Shown: one piece after another, positions 35,880-45,900 of the stretch
How positions within the stretch are numbered: the first letter of the stretch is position 1
Layout of the letters: each line of letters begins with the position of its first letter
Assembly: GCF_034929435.1 (NCBI RefSeq)
Contig: NZ_JAYFUM010000008.1
Coordinates: 230,185 to 294,184 of the forward strand
Length of the DNA: 64,000 nt
Source: Arcicella rigui
GTDB taxonomy: Bacteria; Bacteroidota; Bacteroidia; Cytophagales; Spirosomataceae
Direction: 5' to 3'
Made by a program: the position numbers and the translations under genes
The notes under the pieces: model-generated
The model's database searches: none
Told to the model about the DNA's origin: nothing
The model's input: only the letters and a program-made list of their open reading frames with translations

Positions 35880-36917
35880 TTACTTAATCTCCACACTTAC
35901 TTCTAATGAAAGCCCAGCTCTTAGAATATCCTTGTTTTGAGCTAAATCAAGAATTTCAATTTTCACTGGAACACGTTGTGTTACTTTTACGAAGTTTCCA
36001 GAAGCATTATCAGGAGGCAACAAAGCACTTTTCGCTCCTGTTGATTCAGAAATCGAAGCAATTCTTCCTTTTAAAATACGGTTTGGATAAGCATCTAATT
36101 TAATTTCTGCTTCCGCTCCTATTTTCAAACGACCTACTTGTGTTTCTTTGAAATTAGCTACAACCCAGAAAGTTGAGTCTTGTACAATCGTCATCAATGG
36201 CTGACCTGCTTGGATAAATTGCCCTGCTTCTACGCTTTTCTTTCCAATTCTACCTGACGATGGAGCATATACTTTTGAATAGGTCAACTTTAATTTTTGT
36301 TGGTCAATCTTCACTTTTTTCACTGCCAACACTGCCTCTGCTTTATGCAAAGCTGCTTGTAAGATAGGTAAACGAGATTTTGCCGTAGCAATATCCGCCA
36401 AACCTGCCTCGTATTGTGCTTGTAATACTTCATGAGCCGATTTACTGTCGTCTGCTTGTTTACGAGTAATAGCATTTTCTGCTACTAAGTTAGCGTCACG
36501 GTCAGCGTCTTTTTTGGCTTTTTCCTTGCGTAAATAAGTTGATTTCAAATTCGCTTCGGTTGACTTTACCGTCATTGCCAAATTAGAAATATTGGCTTTG
36601 GCATTTTCAACGTCTGTTTCAGCTTGAAACAAATCGGCTTCCATTTCAGATAAAGCTAACTGGGCTTCATCTGTATCAATTTCTATCAGTAATTGGTCTT
36701 TTTTCACTACGTCGTAGTCTTTTACCGAAACTGATTTTACATAACCAGTCATGCGTGGCAATACTGGTACAAAATAGGTTTCTACTTGTGCGTTATCAGT
36801 ATCTTCATGCGTTTGTGCATATTGATATTTATTATAACCTAAATAAAGACCTACTACTACTACAATGAATAATATAATTTTTGGCAAGTACGCTTTGATT
36901 GGATCTTGAGTTTCCAT
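35880..36917 (-). CDS. HlyD/EmrA-type membrane fusion protein
   Basis: 345 residues, one N-terminal helix (about 10-25, ILFIVVVVGLYLGYN). Biotinyl-lipoyl half-motifs VLPRMTGYVKSVSVKDYD (about 50-67) and APSSGRIGKKSVEAGQFIQAG (about 220-240) flank a coiled coil (about 85-205). The C-terminal beta barrel ends in VSVEIK. It links the EmrB-like pump to TolC across the periplasm. First gene of the operon; its promoter region (36977-37040) has a set of palindromes shared with the divergent MarR gene. Confidence 0.92.
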   Translation of the reverse strand: METQDPIKAYLPKIILFIVVVVGLYLGYNKYQYAQTHEDTDNAQVETYFVPVLPRMTGYVKSVSVKDYDVVKKDQLLIEIDTDEAQLALSEMEADLFQAETDVENAKANISNLAMTVKSTEANLKSTYLRKEKAKKDADRDANLVAENAITRKQADDSKSAHEVLQAQYEAGLADIATAKSRLPILQAALHKAEAVLAVKKVKIDQQKLKLTYSKVYAPSSGRIGKKSVEAGQFIQAGQPLMTIVQDSTFWVVANFKETQVGRLKIGAEAEIKLDAYPNRILKGRIASISESTGAKSALLPPDNASGNFVKVTQRVPVKIEILDLAQNKDILRAGLSLEVSVEIK

Positions 36918-36976
36918 TATTGAAAAATTTTAGAGTAACAATTCGTTGATTGGTTCTATTATGATAAAAATATAAA

Positions 36977-37039
36977 TAGTAAACTTGGTTGACAGCACAA
37001 AGGTAAACTAAGTTTACTAAATTAGTCAAGTTTATTGAC
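36977..37039. promoter_or_regulatory. Candidate MarR operators, three related sites
   Basis: Three related sites at 22-23-bp spacing: AGTAAACTTGGTTGAC (36978-36993), the perfect 15-bp palindrome GTAAACTAAGTTTAC (37003-37017), and GTCAAGTTTATTGAC (37025-37039) with matching 5-bp arms. The first overlaps the likely start of the pump transcript, the second lies between its -33 and -7 boxes, and the third contains the -33 boxes of both divergent promoters. The neighbouring MarR protein is the obvious binder; that is inference. Confidence 0.7.
36998..37029 (-). promoter_or_regulatory. Promoter of the efflux operon
   Basis: Minus strand: TTG (37029-37027), a 21-bp spacer and TACCTTTG (37005-36998). 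The 15-bp palindrome at 37003-37017 overlaps the -7 box and spacer. Confidence 0.75.
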
Positions 37040-37065
37040 AATTATTTTTTTATGTATTACCTTTG
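37035..37065 (+). promoter_or_regulatory. Promoter of the marR-type gene
   Basis: TTG (37035-37037), a 20-bp spacer and TACCTTTG (37058-37065). The leader is about 200 nt, rather long. The third operator candidate covers the -33 box, which would give autoregulation. Confidence 0.7.
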
Positions 37066-37269
37066 TTAAATATTTACATTAAATATTTCAATTCAGAAAA
37101 CAACAGAAGTATTTCAGGAAGGATTTTGGGGCATTGTCAGTAGAAATTCCGTCAAAAGGCTTTATTTTAGCAGTTTAAAGAATTAACAATTGTTCACCAT
37201 TCAGTCATGCCAGCCTAGATTTTAGCTAAAAATTAAGAGCTTAGTACCACATAAAACTCAATTAATATA
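37066..37269 (+). other. Leader of the marR-type gene
   Basis: About 200 nt between promoter and ATG. I see no strong hairpin or ORF. It contains short direct repeats of TTAAATATTTACATT type around 37066-37090. Confidence 0.4.
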
Positions 37270-37809
37270 ATGGAGCTTAATGATAAATTAACAGAACTAT
37301 ATAAGTTCAAACAAGAGAAAGACCGCCACATCGGGCGTTTGGTTTCCAAAACTCAGCGATTTGTCCGTGAAATTGCCAGTGATTTTTTACAAGAGAAAGG
37401 TTATACTAATTTTAGAGTAGGACACATGGTAGCCTTGATTCATACTGATTTACAAGGCTCGAATATTAATAATTTGGCTCATTTGGCAGGCGTAACAAAA
37501 CAAGCCATGAGTAAATTGGTGAAAGAATTACAAGATGAAGGTTTTGTAACCATAGAAAAACATCCCAACGATGCCAGAACGCTGATTGTAAAACTCAGCG
37601 AAAAAGGCATCGATACAATGCTCGACTGGAAAGAATGTACTCAAAAAATTGAAATGACTTTCACTGATGTAATCGGTCAAGAAAAACTGGAACAATTGAT
37701 TGACCTTTTATCGAAAATCACAAGTTATTACGAGACAAACAATGCCTGTATGAGCGATAAAGCGGTGCTAAATCTTAATCTTGCCAACGCTATTCCTGTT
37801 AAGTATTGA
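37270..37809 (+). CDS. MarR-family transcriptional regulator
   Basis: 179 residues. The winged helix-turn-helix core is clear: SNINNLAHLAGVTKQAMSKL (about 75-94, recognition helix) and the wing GFVTIEKHPNDARTLIVKLSEKG (about 101-123). Long N- and C-terminal helices make the dimer. It is transcribed away from the efflux operon and lies beside palindromic sites that overlay both promoters, so it most likely represses the pump and itself and is released by a pump substrate or other ligand. Its last 11 bp overlap the end of convergent coaD. Confidence 0.9.
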   Translation: MELNDKLTELYKFKQEKDRHIGRLVSKTQRFVREIASDFLQEKGYTNFRVGHMVALIHTDLQGSNINNLAHLAGVTKQAMSKLVKELQDEGFVTIEKHPNDARTLIVKLSEKGIDTMLDWKECTQKIEMTFTDVIGQEKLEQLIDLLSKITSYYETNNACMSDKAVLNLNLANAIPVKY

Positions 37810-38257
37810 TATTATAAGGTAAAAAAGCATCTACATTAGTGCCGTAGCGATGTAAATCCCTGATAATGGTTGAGCTAATGGGTGCAAGTGCTGGCGAAGT
37901 AATGAGAAAAATGGTTTCTAAGCCATCTACTAAAAAGCGATTCACTTGTGAAATTGAGTTTTCATACTCAAAGTCAGTGGTGTTTCTCAAGCCTCTGAGT
38001 AAGAAGTTTGCTCCCATTTCTACGGCTACATTCGCCGTAAGATCGTTGTAGGCAACTACTTTTACAGGCTTACCTTCAAAAGTTTCCTCTATCCAACGAA
38101 TCATTTTTTCAATCGGGAAATACCGAGCCTTGTTCGAGTTGTGTCCAATTCCTATGATGATTTCATCAAATAAAGACAATGCACGAACGACAATATCTTC
38201 ATGCCCTTTCGTAAAAGGGTCGAATGATCCGGGAAAGAAAGCAATTTTTTTTGGCAC
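37799..38257 (-). CDS. coaD: Phosphopantetheine adenylyltransferase
   Basis: Fourth step of coenzyme A synthesis: 4'-phosphopantetheine + ATP to dephospho-CoA. 152 residues. The start codon is GTG at 38257, fixed by the conserved KIAFFPGSFDPFTKGHEDIV with the T/HxGH nucleotide motif. Other landmarks: RGLRNTTDFEYE near 90-101 and the second site ISSTIIRDL near 128-136, as in the nucleotidyltransferase family. Cytoplasmic. It overlaps the convergent marR gene by 11 bp. The common neighbour rsmD is absent from the short gap to the DUF3822 gene. Confidence 0.95.
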   Translation of the reverse strand: MPKKIAFFPGSFDPFTKGHEDIVVRALSLFDEIIIGIGHNSNKARYFPIEKMIRWIEETFEGKPVKVVAYNDLTANVAVEMGANFLLRGLRNTTDFEYENSISQVNRFLVDGLETIFLITSPALAPISSTIIRDLHRYGTNVDAFLPYNINT

Positions 38258-38430
38258 TGTCTTTTATTTTTTGAGTGTTTGGTGATTAGTAATTGGTCAT
38301 GAGCAAATTTGAAATAAATTCAAATAAAACATTGAATTTCAAACAATTAAACATAATACTTTATAACTAAAAACTAAAAATCATGATTCACAACTAAAAG
38401 CTCAAGGCTCACAACTCAAAGCTTAGAACC
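38258..38430. repeat. Low-complexity gap between coaD and DUF3822
   Basis: Contains GGTGATTAGTAATTGGT (about 38280-38297) and then strings of ACTAAAAACT / TCACAACT type (38360-38425). No gene or promoter seen. Confidence 0.45.
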
Positions 38431-39288
38431 CTAAATACTAAGCCCAAGATAATGATGCAAGGCTATTTTATTATCAAAAAGCATATCCGTTGAAGTATCG
38501 CCAATTTTTACTTTTGGCAAATACTGGGTCAAAACCTTATACTCTTCTGCATCTTTTTCGATATTTCCATAAAGACGTAAAAAGATTTCGTCTGGTTCAA
38601 TCCCCAGTTCGCTCATTACAAAAAGTACATAATAAGCCAAATCTTCGGGCGTGGCATATACAAAACGATTACAGAATTTAAGCGTTCCGTTCAACGTAAT
38701 TACCAAAGTAAACGCTCCGCTTCCAACATAAATAAAAGCAGACTGCGACTTACTCGAACGTAAGGCAAATTCAATCAATTCGCTTGAAAGATGTTCATAC
38801 TCCAAATCTACTAAAGGATAGGTTTCCGCCAACCAATTGTAGAGTTTTCTTTCGCAACTATAAATATTCAGCATTTCCAAAGAAGGATGAAGTCTTTGGC
38901 GTACTTCTTCGTCATCGCCAATAAATTGCCCCTTTGCCAATTGCAAATACTTATTGGTATATTCTTTTCTGAATAAAGCTACGGGAAGTAAAGTAAAAGA
39001 ATGGTTATCTATCGTAATTTTTACCGATTTCCACTTCAAGGATTTCAAAAAATCATGCTGTGAAAAAATCTGAGATAAATTATCCGTTGGCGATGAGAAA
39101 GATAATTGAACAGGCAAGACAAAACTCTCTAAAGCCAACAATGACTTTGATGTATGTTCAACCACCCAAAAATGAAAATAATTATCTGAAATTTCAGCAA
39201 AAAGCTGATACTGGTGTATTTTCTCGGCATCGAACTGCTGAGAAATGTATTTTATTTGCGGAACGATATGTATTGTTTCTGAATTCAA
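38431..39288 (-). CDS. DUF3822 family protein
   Basis: 285 residues. The frame begins with TTG at 39288; no better-placed ATG exists. DUF3822 proteins are common in Bacteroidota next to coaD, often with rsmD between. The sequence has two similar halves with beta-rich segments (HFWVVEHTSKSLLALESF; SAFIYVGSGAFTLVITLNG), which recall an actin-like fold, but I cannot assign activity. Upstream on the same strand as coaD; the pair may share a transcript. Confidence 0.75.
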   Translation of the reverse strand: MNSETIHIVPQIKYISQQFDAEKIHQYQLFAEISDNYFHFWVVEHTSKSLLALESFVLPVQLSFSSPTDNLSQIFSQHDFLKSLKWKSVKITIDNHSFTLLPVALFRKEYTNKYLQLAKGQFIGDDEEVRQRLHPSLEMLNIYSCERKLYNWLAETYPLVDLEYEHLSSELIEFALRSSKSQSAFIYVGSGAFTLVITLNGTLKFCNRFVYATPEDLAYYVLFVMSELGIEPDEIFLRLYGNIEKDAEEYKVLTQYLPKVKIGDTSTDMLFDNKIALHHYLGLSI

Positions 39289-39497
39289 GCTGTAATAATA
39301 AAAAATAGAGTCCGCAAAAATACAATTCTATCTCTATTAATTAAAGTTTATTCTCAGACTGTTTTCAATTTCTCGCTTTCTACGCTGCTGAAAAGCCTAC
39401 AACTAAGTATATTTCACAGAATTTGTCTTCTCATAACAAACAATTTTTTCACGATATTTTAGAGATGATTGCTCTGGAATGATAAATTATCCATTTT

Positions 39498-41738
39498 ATG
39501 AAATCTGTGTTGTCAATTTGTATTTCCTTGTTGCTTTCTTGGAATCTTTTCGCACAAAACACTTCTTCCATTATTCCTTTACCGAATAAAATTACACCTC
39601 AAAAAGGTTTTTTTCAGTTCAACGAAAAAACCAGTATCAGAACCTTAGGCGATAATGCAGAAACAAATTTTGCTTTAGCACCTTTAGTGTCAAAACTAAA
39701 AAAGACAACTGGTATTTCACTGAAAATCAGCAAAAAGACAGCAAAGTTTAATCAAATTATTGTTGAGTTTGATAACAAAATCACTAATCCAGAAGGCTAT
39801 ATTTTAGCCATTTCTCCGCAATTGATTCATATCAAAGCAGCAAAACCTTCGGGTGTATTTTATGCTGTGCAAAGTATTTTGCAATTACTGCCTGCTGAGA
39901 TTGAACAAAGTACTTTTGTAAAAAATATAGACACAAAAATTCCAGCTTTGACGATTGAAGACGCTCCAAGATTTCCTTACAGAGGTATCATGTTGGACGT
40001 TTCTCGCCATTTTATGCCTGTGGATTTCATCAAAAAATACATTGACGAATTGGCTTCTTTGAAACTCAATCGCTTTCATTGGCATCTTAGCGACGGACAA
40101 GCTTTTCGTTTTGAAAGTAAAAAATATCCTTTACTTCACACCGCAAAATCGCCTCAATGGCCAACCAACGAAGGCTTTTACTCGCAAAATGAAATGCGAG
40201 ACATCGTAAAATATGCTTCTGAAAGATTTATTACCATTATTCCAGAAATTGACGTGCCTGCCCATTCAAACGCTGCTTTGGTGGCTTATCCGCAATTTGC
40301 TTGTTTGGATAGCACAGGAAAACAATTGTTGTTTCAAGGAGAATTTTGTCCGAAAGATGAGTCTATTGCTTTTGTGAATGATATTTTAGACGAAGTAATG
40401 GAAATTTTCCCAAGCAAATACATTCATATTGGCGGAGACGAAGCCTCGAAAACGGCTTGGCACAAATGTCCAAACTGTCAAAAAAGAATGAAAGACAAAG
40501 GCTTGAAAAATATTGATGAATTACAAAGTGATTTTATAAAAAGTATCGAAGTACACGTCAACCAAAAAGGCAGACAAATTATTGGTTGGGATGAAATTTT
40601 AGATGGCGGTTTAGCTCCAAACGCAACCGTAATGGCTTGGAGAAGTATTGAAAGTGGCGGAACGGCTGCAAAATTGAAACATCAAGCCATCATCTCTCCT
40701 ACTTCACATTGTTATTTAGATTATTATCAATCCGAAGACCCGAACGAACCTTTGGCTTTTAGTGGCTTTATTAATTTGCCTAAAATTTACAGTTTTGAAC
40801 CCATTCCAGCAGGTTTGACGAAAGAAGAAGAAAAGTATATTTTGGGCGGACAAGCAAACCTTTGGACAGAACAAGTACCCGTTGGCTCGCACGTAGAATA
40901 CATGACTTTTCCGAGAGCGGTGGCTTTGGCAGAAGTAGATTGGTCAACAAAAGAATCCAGAAATTATAATGATTTTTTAAATCGCTTGAGTAGCTATTTG
41001 AACCGCATGGATTATCGTCAGGTAAATTATGCCAAACATTTCTTTGAAATCAAAACGAGTATGTCCACTTCGGCAGACAATACGATTCAGTTGGCTCTTA
41101 GTTGTGATAATGGCGACGCTCCGATTTATTATACTTTAGACGGCACAAGTCCGACTTTACAGTCTGCCAAGTATTCTTCACCAATCGCCATTCGTAAAAG
41201 TAGCACCGTAAAAGCGGCTACGGTTATGAAAGGAAAATTGGTTGACGAAATCACAAGAACGATTACTTATAACAAAGCTACGGGGCATTTGATGACGCTA
41301 AAAACTGCACCAGACCAGCGTTATAATCGTGGTGGCGTAAAAGCCTTGACCAACGGAATGTTTGGTGGCGAAAGTAGATTTGGCGACGAAGAATGGTTGG
41401 GTTGGAATGGTTTAGATTTTGAAGGAACGATAGATTTCGGCAAAATTACCGACATTCAAAAAGCTACTTTCCGTTTCTTTCACAAGCCTTCAAGCTGGAT
41501 TTGGATTCCTTCGGAAGTACAAATTTTAGGTTCAAACGATGGCGTAAATTATGAACAGATTGCCCAACAAAAAGTGGCTGTTCCTACCAAAGAAGGCGTT
41601 ACACAGGTACAAGTATCATTCAATAAAAGTGTAAAATACCTAAGAATTATCGCACCATCATTCGGGACAATTCCAGCCAATTCAACTGGTGCAGGCGATA
41701 AACCTTGGTTGTTTGTGGATGAGATTGTGGTGGAGTAA
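39498..41738 (+). CDS. GH20 beta-N-acetylhexosaminidase
   Basis: 746 residues, secreted (signal peptide about 1-20). Domain order: GH20b N-terminal domain (about 25-155), catalytic TIM barrel (about 160-500) with the Asp-Glu pair in HIGGDEASKTAWHKC (Asp-Glu near 315-316), a chitobiase/FN3-like domain (about 510-590; ALSCDNGDAPIYYTLDGTSP), and an F5/8-type C-terminal domain (about 600-745; RYNRGGVKALTNGMFG). It removes terminal GlcNAc or GalNAc from chitin oligomers or glycans by substrate-assisted catalysis. Lies beside the pectinesterase-like gene, suggesting glycan degradation. Confidence 0.93.
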   Translation: MKSVLSICISLLLSWNLFAQNTSSIIPLPNKITPQKGFFQFNEKTSIRTLGDNAETNFALAPLVSKLKKTTGISLKISKKTAKFNQIIVEFDNKITNPEGYILAISPQLIHIKAAKPSGVFYAVQSILQLLPAEIEQSTFVKNIDTKIPALTIEDAPRFPYRGIMLDVSRHFMPVDFIKKYIDELASLKLNRFHWHLSDGQAFRFESKKYPLLHTAKSPQWPTNEGFYSQNEMRDIVKYASERFITIIPEIDVPAHSNAALVAYPQFACLDSTGKQLLFQGEFCPKDESIAFVNDILDEVMEIFPSKYIHIGGDEASKTAWHKCPNCQKRMKDKGLKNIDELQSDFIKSIEVHVNQKGRQIIGWDEILDGGLAPNATVMAWRSIESGGTAAKLKHQAIISPTSHCYLDYYQSEDPNEPLAFSGFINLPKIYSFEPIPAGLTKEEEKYILGGQANLWTEQVPVGSHVEYMTFPRAVALAEVDWSTKESRNYNDFLNRLSSYLNRMDYRQVNYAKHFFEIKTSMSTSADNTIQLALSCDNGDAPIYYTLDGTSPTLQSAKYSSPIAIRKSSTVKAATVMKGKLVDEITRTITYNKATGHLMTLKTAPDQRYNRGGVKALTNGMFGGESRFGDEEWLGWNGLDFEGTIDFGKITDIQKATFRFFHKPSSWIWIPSEVQILGSNDGVNYEQIAQQKVAVPTKEGVTQVQVSFNKSVKYLRIIAPSFGTIPANSTGAGDKPWLFVDEIVVE

Positions 41739-41782
41739 AATGGAGTATTGAATTTTGAGTGCCGAGTTTTGAACTTTCTCTT

Positions 41783-41804
41783 AGGCTGGTTTCCCGACCA
41801 GCCT
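41783..41804. repeat. Intergenic palindrome, family A
   Basis: AGGCTGGT (41783-41790) with ACCAGCCT (41797-41804), between the convergent GH20 and pectinesterase genes. Can act as a bidirectional terminator. Confidence 0.75.
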
Positions 41805-41848
41805 CGGGTGTAAATGTAGGTCAGCCACAGAAATTAGATTTCACAAAA

Positions 41849-42814
41849 CTAAAACCTCCACCCATCACTCCCACTTAAAACATTCTTTGCTTTGTACTTT
41901 TTTACTTCATCTTTACTGAGTTGTTTTGCCCATTTTACTCTTCTTTCTGTATTGCCTCCTTTGCCTTTTGATTGATACTCGGCGTAAAAGGCGGTTTTTT
42001 CTGCATTGATTTTATACCAGTTATGCCAGCCTTCGACTTTTACGATGTTCGACATTTCACAAGAAATAAATACTGTTTGAGCATAATCACGCCACGGTCT
42101 TCCTAAGTAATAGCTTTCAGCAGGTGCTGTTCCGCCAATTTTGCAATGATTAAACACAAAGCCAAAAGCCTGATTTTGTGGTGTTGAAGCTGCGGTAAAG
42201 TAGCCAGCGTCTAATTTGCCAACCAATTCGCAATGGTCGAAATAGGCAATTGCCCAGCCAAAAATAAAATCTACAGTTCCTTCGATATAACAGTTTTTGT
42301 AATACTGCCGTGTACCCGCCCTTTTGGGATAAAGGGTGTCTTGAAATCCTAAAAAACGACAATTGAAAAAACGGGCTTTGTCACCATCGACCAACATAGC
42401 TACGGCTTGACCAACTGGCCCGGCACTGTTAGCGAATGTGATATTTTTGGCAGTAAAATTATCGGCTACGATGCGAGTTGAAGTTGAAGTAGTCGTACCC
42501 AATTTGATGCCTTCTTTAGTTACTTTTCCAGAAAAATCATCGTAAGTCAAAATGGTGTTTTTGGCACTTTCTCCGATGAGTATCACAAAGTTTTTAGTAG
42601 AATCAAGGATGAGTTTTTCTTGATAAATCCCATTTTTGATATAAATCGTTGTGGGAATACGATTATTGAGTGGTACAGCATTAAAAGCCTCTTGTAGAGT
42701 ACTGAAATCGCCACTACCGTTTTTTGCCACCACCCAACGTTTTGTAGGCGAGGCATTTATCAAATGAAAGCAACTGAAAAAAAGTACAAGTAAAAAACTG
42801 GAAATCTTTGACAT
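41849..42814 (-). CDS. Pectinesterase family (CE8) secreted protein
   Basis: 321 residues, signal peptide at about 1-22. Right-handed beta-helix esterase pattern: NGSGDFSTLQEAFNAVP at the start, GFQDTLYPK, then the first catalytic Asp in GTVDFIFGWA and the conserved Arg in LGRPWRDYAQ. Demethylates pectin (homogalacturonan methyl esters). GTVDFIFG and LGRPW are intact, so it should be active. It lies tail to tail with the GH20 hexosaminidase. Confidence 0.92.
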   Translation of the reverse strand: MSKISSFLLVLFFSCFHLINASPTKRWVVAKNGSGDFSTLQEAFNAVPLNNRIPTTIYIKNGIYQEKLILDSTKNFVILIGESAKNTILTYDDFSGKVTKEGIKLGTTTSTSTRIVADNFTAKNITFANSAGPVGQAVAMLVDGDKARFFNCRFLGFQDTLYPKRAGTRQYYKNCYIEGTVDFIFGWAIAYFDHCELVGKLDAGYFTAASTPQNQAFGFVFNHCKIGGTAPAESYYLGRPWRDYAQTVFISCEMSNIVKVEGWHNWYKINAEKTAFYAEYQSKGKGGNTERRVKWAKQLSKDEVKKYKAKNVLSGSDGWRF

Positions 42815-42933
42815 CAGGAAATATTTTTAGATGATTGAAACTTCTTTCTAAAGTATATGCCAAAGGTTTTTTACTCCTATAAAATAGTGATTGCGGACAC
42901 TGCCAAATGTGGGATTATTTATGAGGTTGATTT

Positions 42934-42957
42934 GAGGCTGGTCAGGAGACCAGCCTC
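42934..42957. repeat. Intergenic palindrome, family A, best copy
   Basis: GAGGCTGGTC (42934-42943) with GACCAGCCTC (42948-42957), loop AGGA. Between two genes on the minus strand. Confidence 0.85.
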
Positions 42958-42994
42958 GGAGGTAAAGCTCTATATAATGTTTAAAACAATTCAA

Positions 42995-45900
42995 CTACTT
43001 CAAATCCTTCAAAATCTCCTCAATCGCTTTATCCAATTGTGGGTCTTTGTTGTTGAGTTTGTCTTCAAAACTTTGACGTACAAAAATATCAGGACTTACG
43101 CCTTCTTTTTCTAAATCTTTGCCTTCTAAAGTATAACAACCCCACGAAGGTAAACGATAAAAAGAACCATCTACCAAGCCTTTACCCGAAGTAAAGATAA
43201 TCCAACGATAAGTTTCTGTACCGATGATTTTACCCAGTTTCAGGGCTTTAAATCCTTGTGCAGTCATTTCGGCATCACTTAGCGACTGTTCGTTAATCAA
43301 CAAAACAATAGGTTTGGCGGCTGGACTAAAATTGGGCTGAATGGTGTATTGTCCTTCACGGTACTTCCATTTTAAATAAGGTTTTTGTGCCAAGAAATTC
43401 AAGACTAAATCATGCACATTGCCTCCTCTGTTATTACGAATGTCAAAAATCAAACCTTCACGATTGTAGGCTTCGGAAGTCATGTCTATTAAAAATTTCT
43501 CTAATTCTTCACGTCCCATGTCACTCATGTGAACGTAGGCAATACGCTTGTTGGCTTTGGTATCTACATACTTTTGGTTTTGGTCAATCCATTCGTTGTA
43601 TAAATTTCTGACAAAAGCACCTGTACTTTGTGGGTGAATTTTGGTTGTAAAAATCTTTCCATTTCTATCAAAAGTCAGTGAAATCTCATCGTCTAATGAT
43701 GGTTTTTGGAAGTAAAAATCACGGTTTTGATTCGTATCAAGGCTATCGCCATTTACTTTTATCAATTTATCACCTGCTTGAATATCTTTTCCAGCTTTGT
43801 CTGCTGGCGATTTTTTCACTACATATTTTACTTGATAGGGATTTTCATTATCAAACACAATGCCTGTATTCAAAGTAACGGTTTTGAAATAGGCATCGTC
43901 TTCGTCGCCATAAGTTGAAAAACCTGTATGTGAAGCATTCAATTCGCCCAACATATCTACCAACAAAGTACGTAAATCGCCACGAGTATTGATTTGTGGC
44001 AAGTATTGTTGATACTTTTGTCTCATTTTTACCCAATCTACGCCATTGAAATTTTCGCTATAAAAATTCTCTTCTACGCCTGCCCAAGCTTCAAAAAACA
44101 TTTGTTTAAATTCGCTCGCCAGATTTTTTCTGAAAGTAAAATTCAAATCAATTTTATCTAATTTGTTTCCCTCCATATTCAGTTTATAAAGATTGCCACT
44201 TACCAAACCATAATATTTGCCATCGGCTACTACTACGTCGATACCGTTTACATCTGCTCCTTCTACTCTTTCGGTTTTATTGTTGGCAAATGGTTCGATG
44301 GTCGTTTTCCAAAGTTTACTTTTGCCTGCTTCGTGGTTCGACAAAAAGAGTACATAAGTTTTTTCGTCTTTCTGATACACCAAAGGCTGTTCGGCTGCTC
44401 CGAAGTTGGGACTAATCTGCTCGAAACGTTGTAAAATATCTTCAAAATCTATTACGATTGGCTCTTTTTTCACGGTTGCCAAAGTATCAGTTTTGATAGG
44501 CGTTTTAGTATTTTTCTTTTTATCACTTACTTTTTTTGCCGTATTGTTATCTTCTTTCTTTTCTTCTTTTTTCTCTACTACTTTAAACAAGTCATTGAAT
44601 TTATCCGATTTGTAAGGGGCATCTATTTTCACCAAAGGCACTCGGTAAATTCTACTATCTGTGCCACCAAAAGGATAACTGGGTTTGGTTCTGTCAGACT
44701 CAAAATAAATATATTTCCCGTCGGGCGACCAGTACGGACTTGTTTCTGAAATACCCGTGTTCGTAAGATTGATAAGTCTTTTGTCAGCCAAATGAAACAG
44801 GAAAATATCTTGTTCAAAATTGCGGTAAGCCGTAAACATCACATATTCGCTATTGGGTGAAAAGTAAGGCATTGGATTGTACATTGCCCAAAGTTCTTCC
44901 TTGACGATGGTGGTAGAAAGCAAGGTTTTTAAATCTAAAATTCTTACTTCATTTTTACCACTGAGATACACCGCCTGCGTTTTTTCTTTGTTGAAAGAAA
45001 TATTTCTATTGTTCTGTTGGTCGCTGGTGATTTGTTTGGCTACGCCTTTTCCATCGGCTGCAATGGTGAACAAATTCAAATAACCGTTTTCGTTGGTTTG
45101 GCTGTACAACAAGGTTTTGTTATCGGCAAGCCATTTTACTTCTATCACTCTTTGTTGGGCATCAGTTGGTAATTTAGCGATGTACTTTCCTTCCAAATCC
45201 GACACAAACAATACGCCTCTTGAAGAAAAAGCCAATTTTTTACCATCGCCAGCCACATCAAAAGCGTTGATATTGCCTGCAATTTTATAGTCTTGCTCTT
45301 TGGGCAATACATAATTTCGGATGGCATTGAGACTTACTTTCTGTGTGCTTTTGGTAGCAACATCGTACAAATACAATTGATACTCTTTTTCAAAAACTAC
45401 TTTTTGACCATTAGCACTTACTTGCGGACGCTTGATGGCTTCGCCAAATTGCGTTAAAGCTACTTTTTTGCCATTTTCTAAAGTATAAAGGTTATAATTG
45501 CCGTTGCCTTCATCCGAACTAAAATACAATTTTCCTGCACGGTCGATACTTGCCCAAAGGTCTTTCCCAACATAATCTGTGTATCGTTTGTAGGTTTTTG
45601 TTTTGAAATTATAAGACTGAATATCAGGATTAAAAGCTCCTTTATAGCCTTTTCGGTAAGCTTGGTTGTCGCTTTCCCAAGTATCGTTGAAGAATAATTC
45701 TCCCGAACTTGGATGCTCTACTACATTATGAATACGATTGAAAAAATGCGGAAAAATACGTTTGGGCGTGCCACTGTTGATATTGATGGAATAAACCGTG
45801 CCGTCGTTCTGAGCTCCAGAACCGAAGTATAAAGTTTGCGAATCCCAAGACCAAGATTCTACATAATCAAAACTATCATGGAAAGTTAATTGACGAATCG

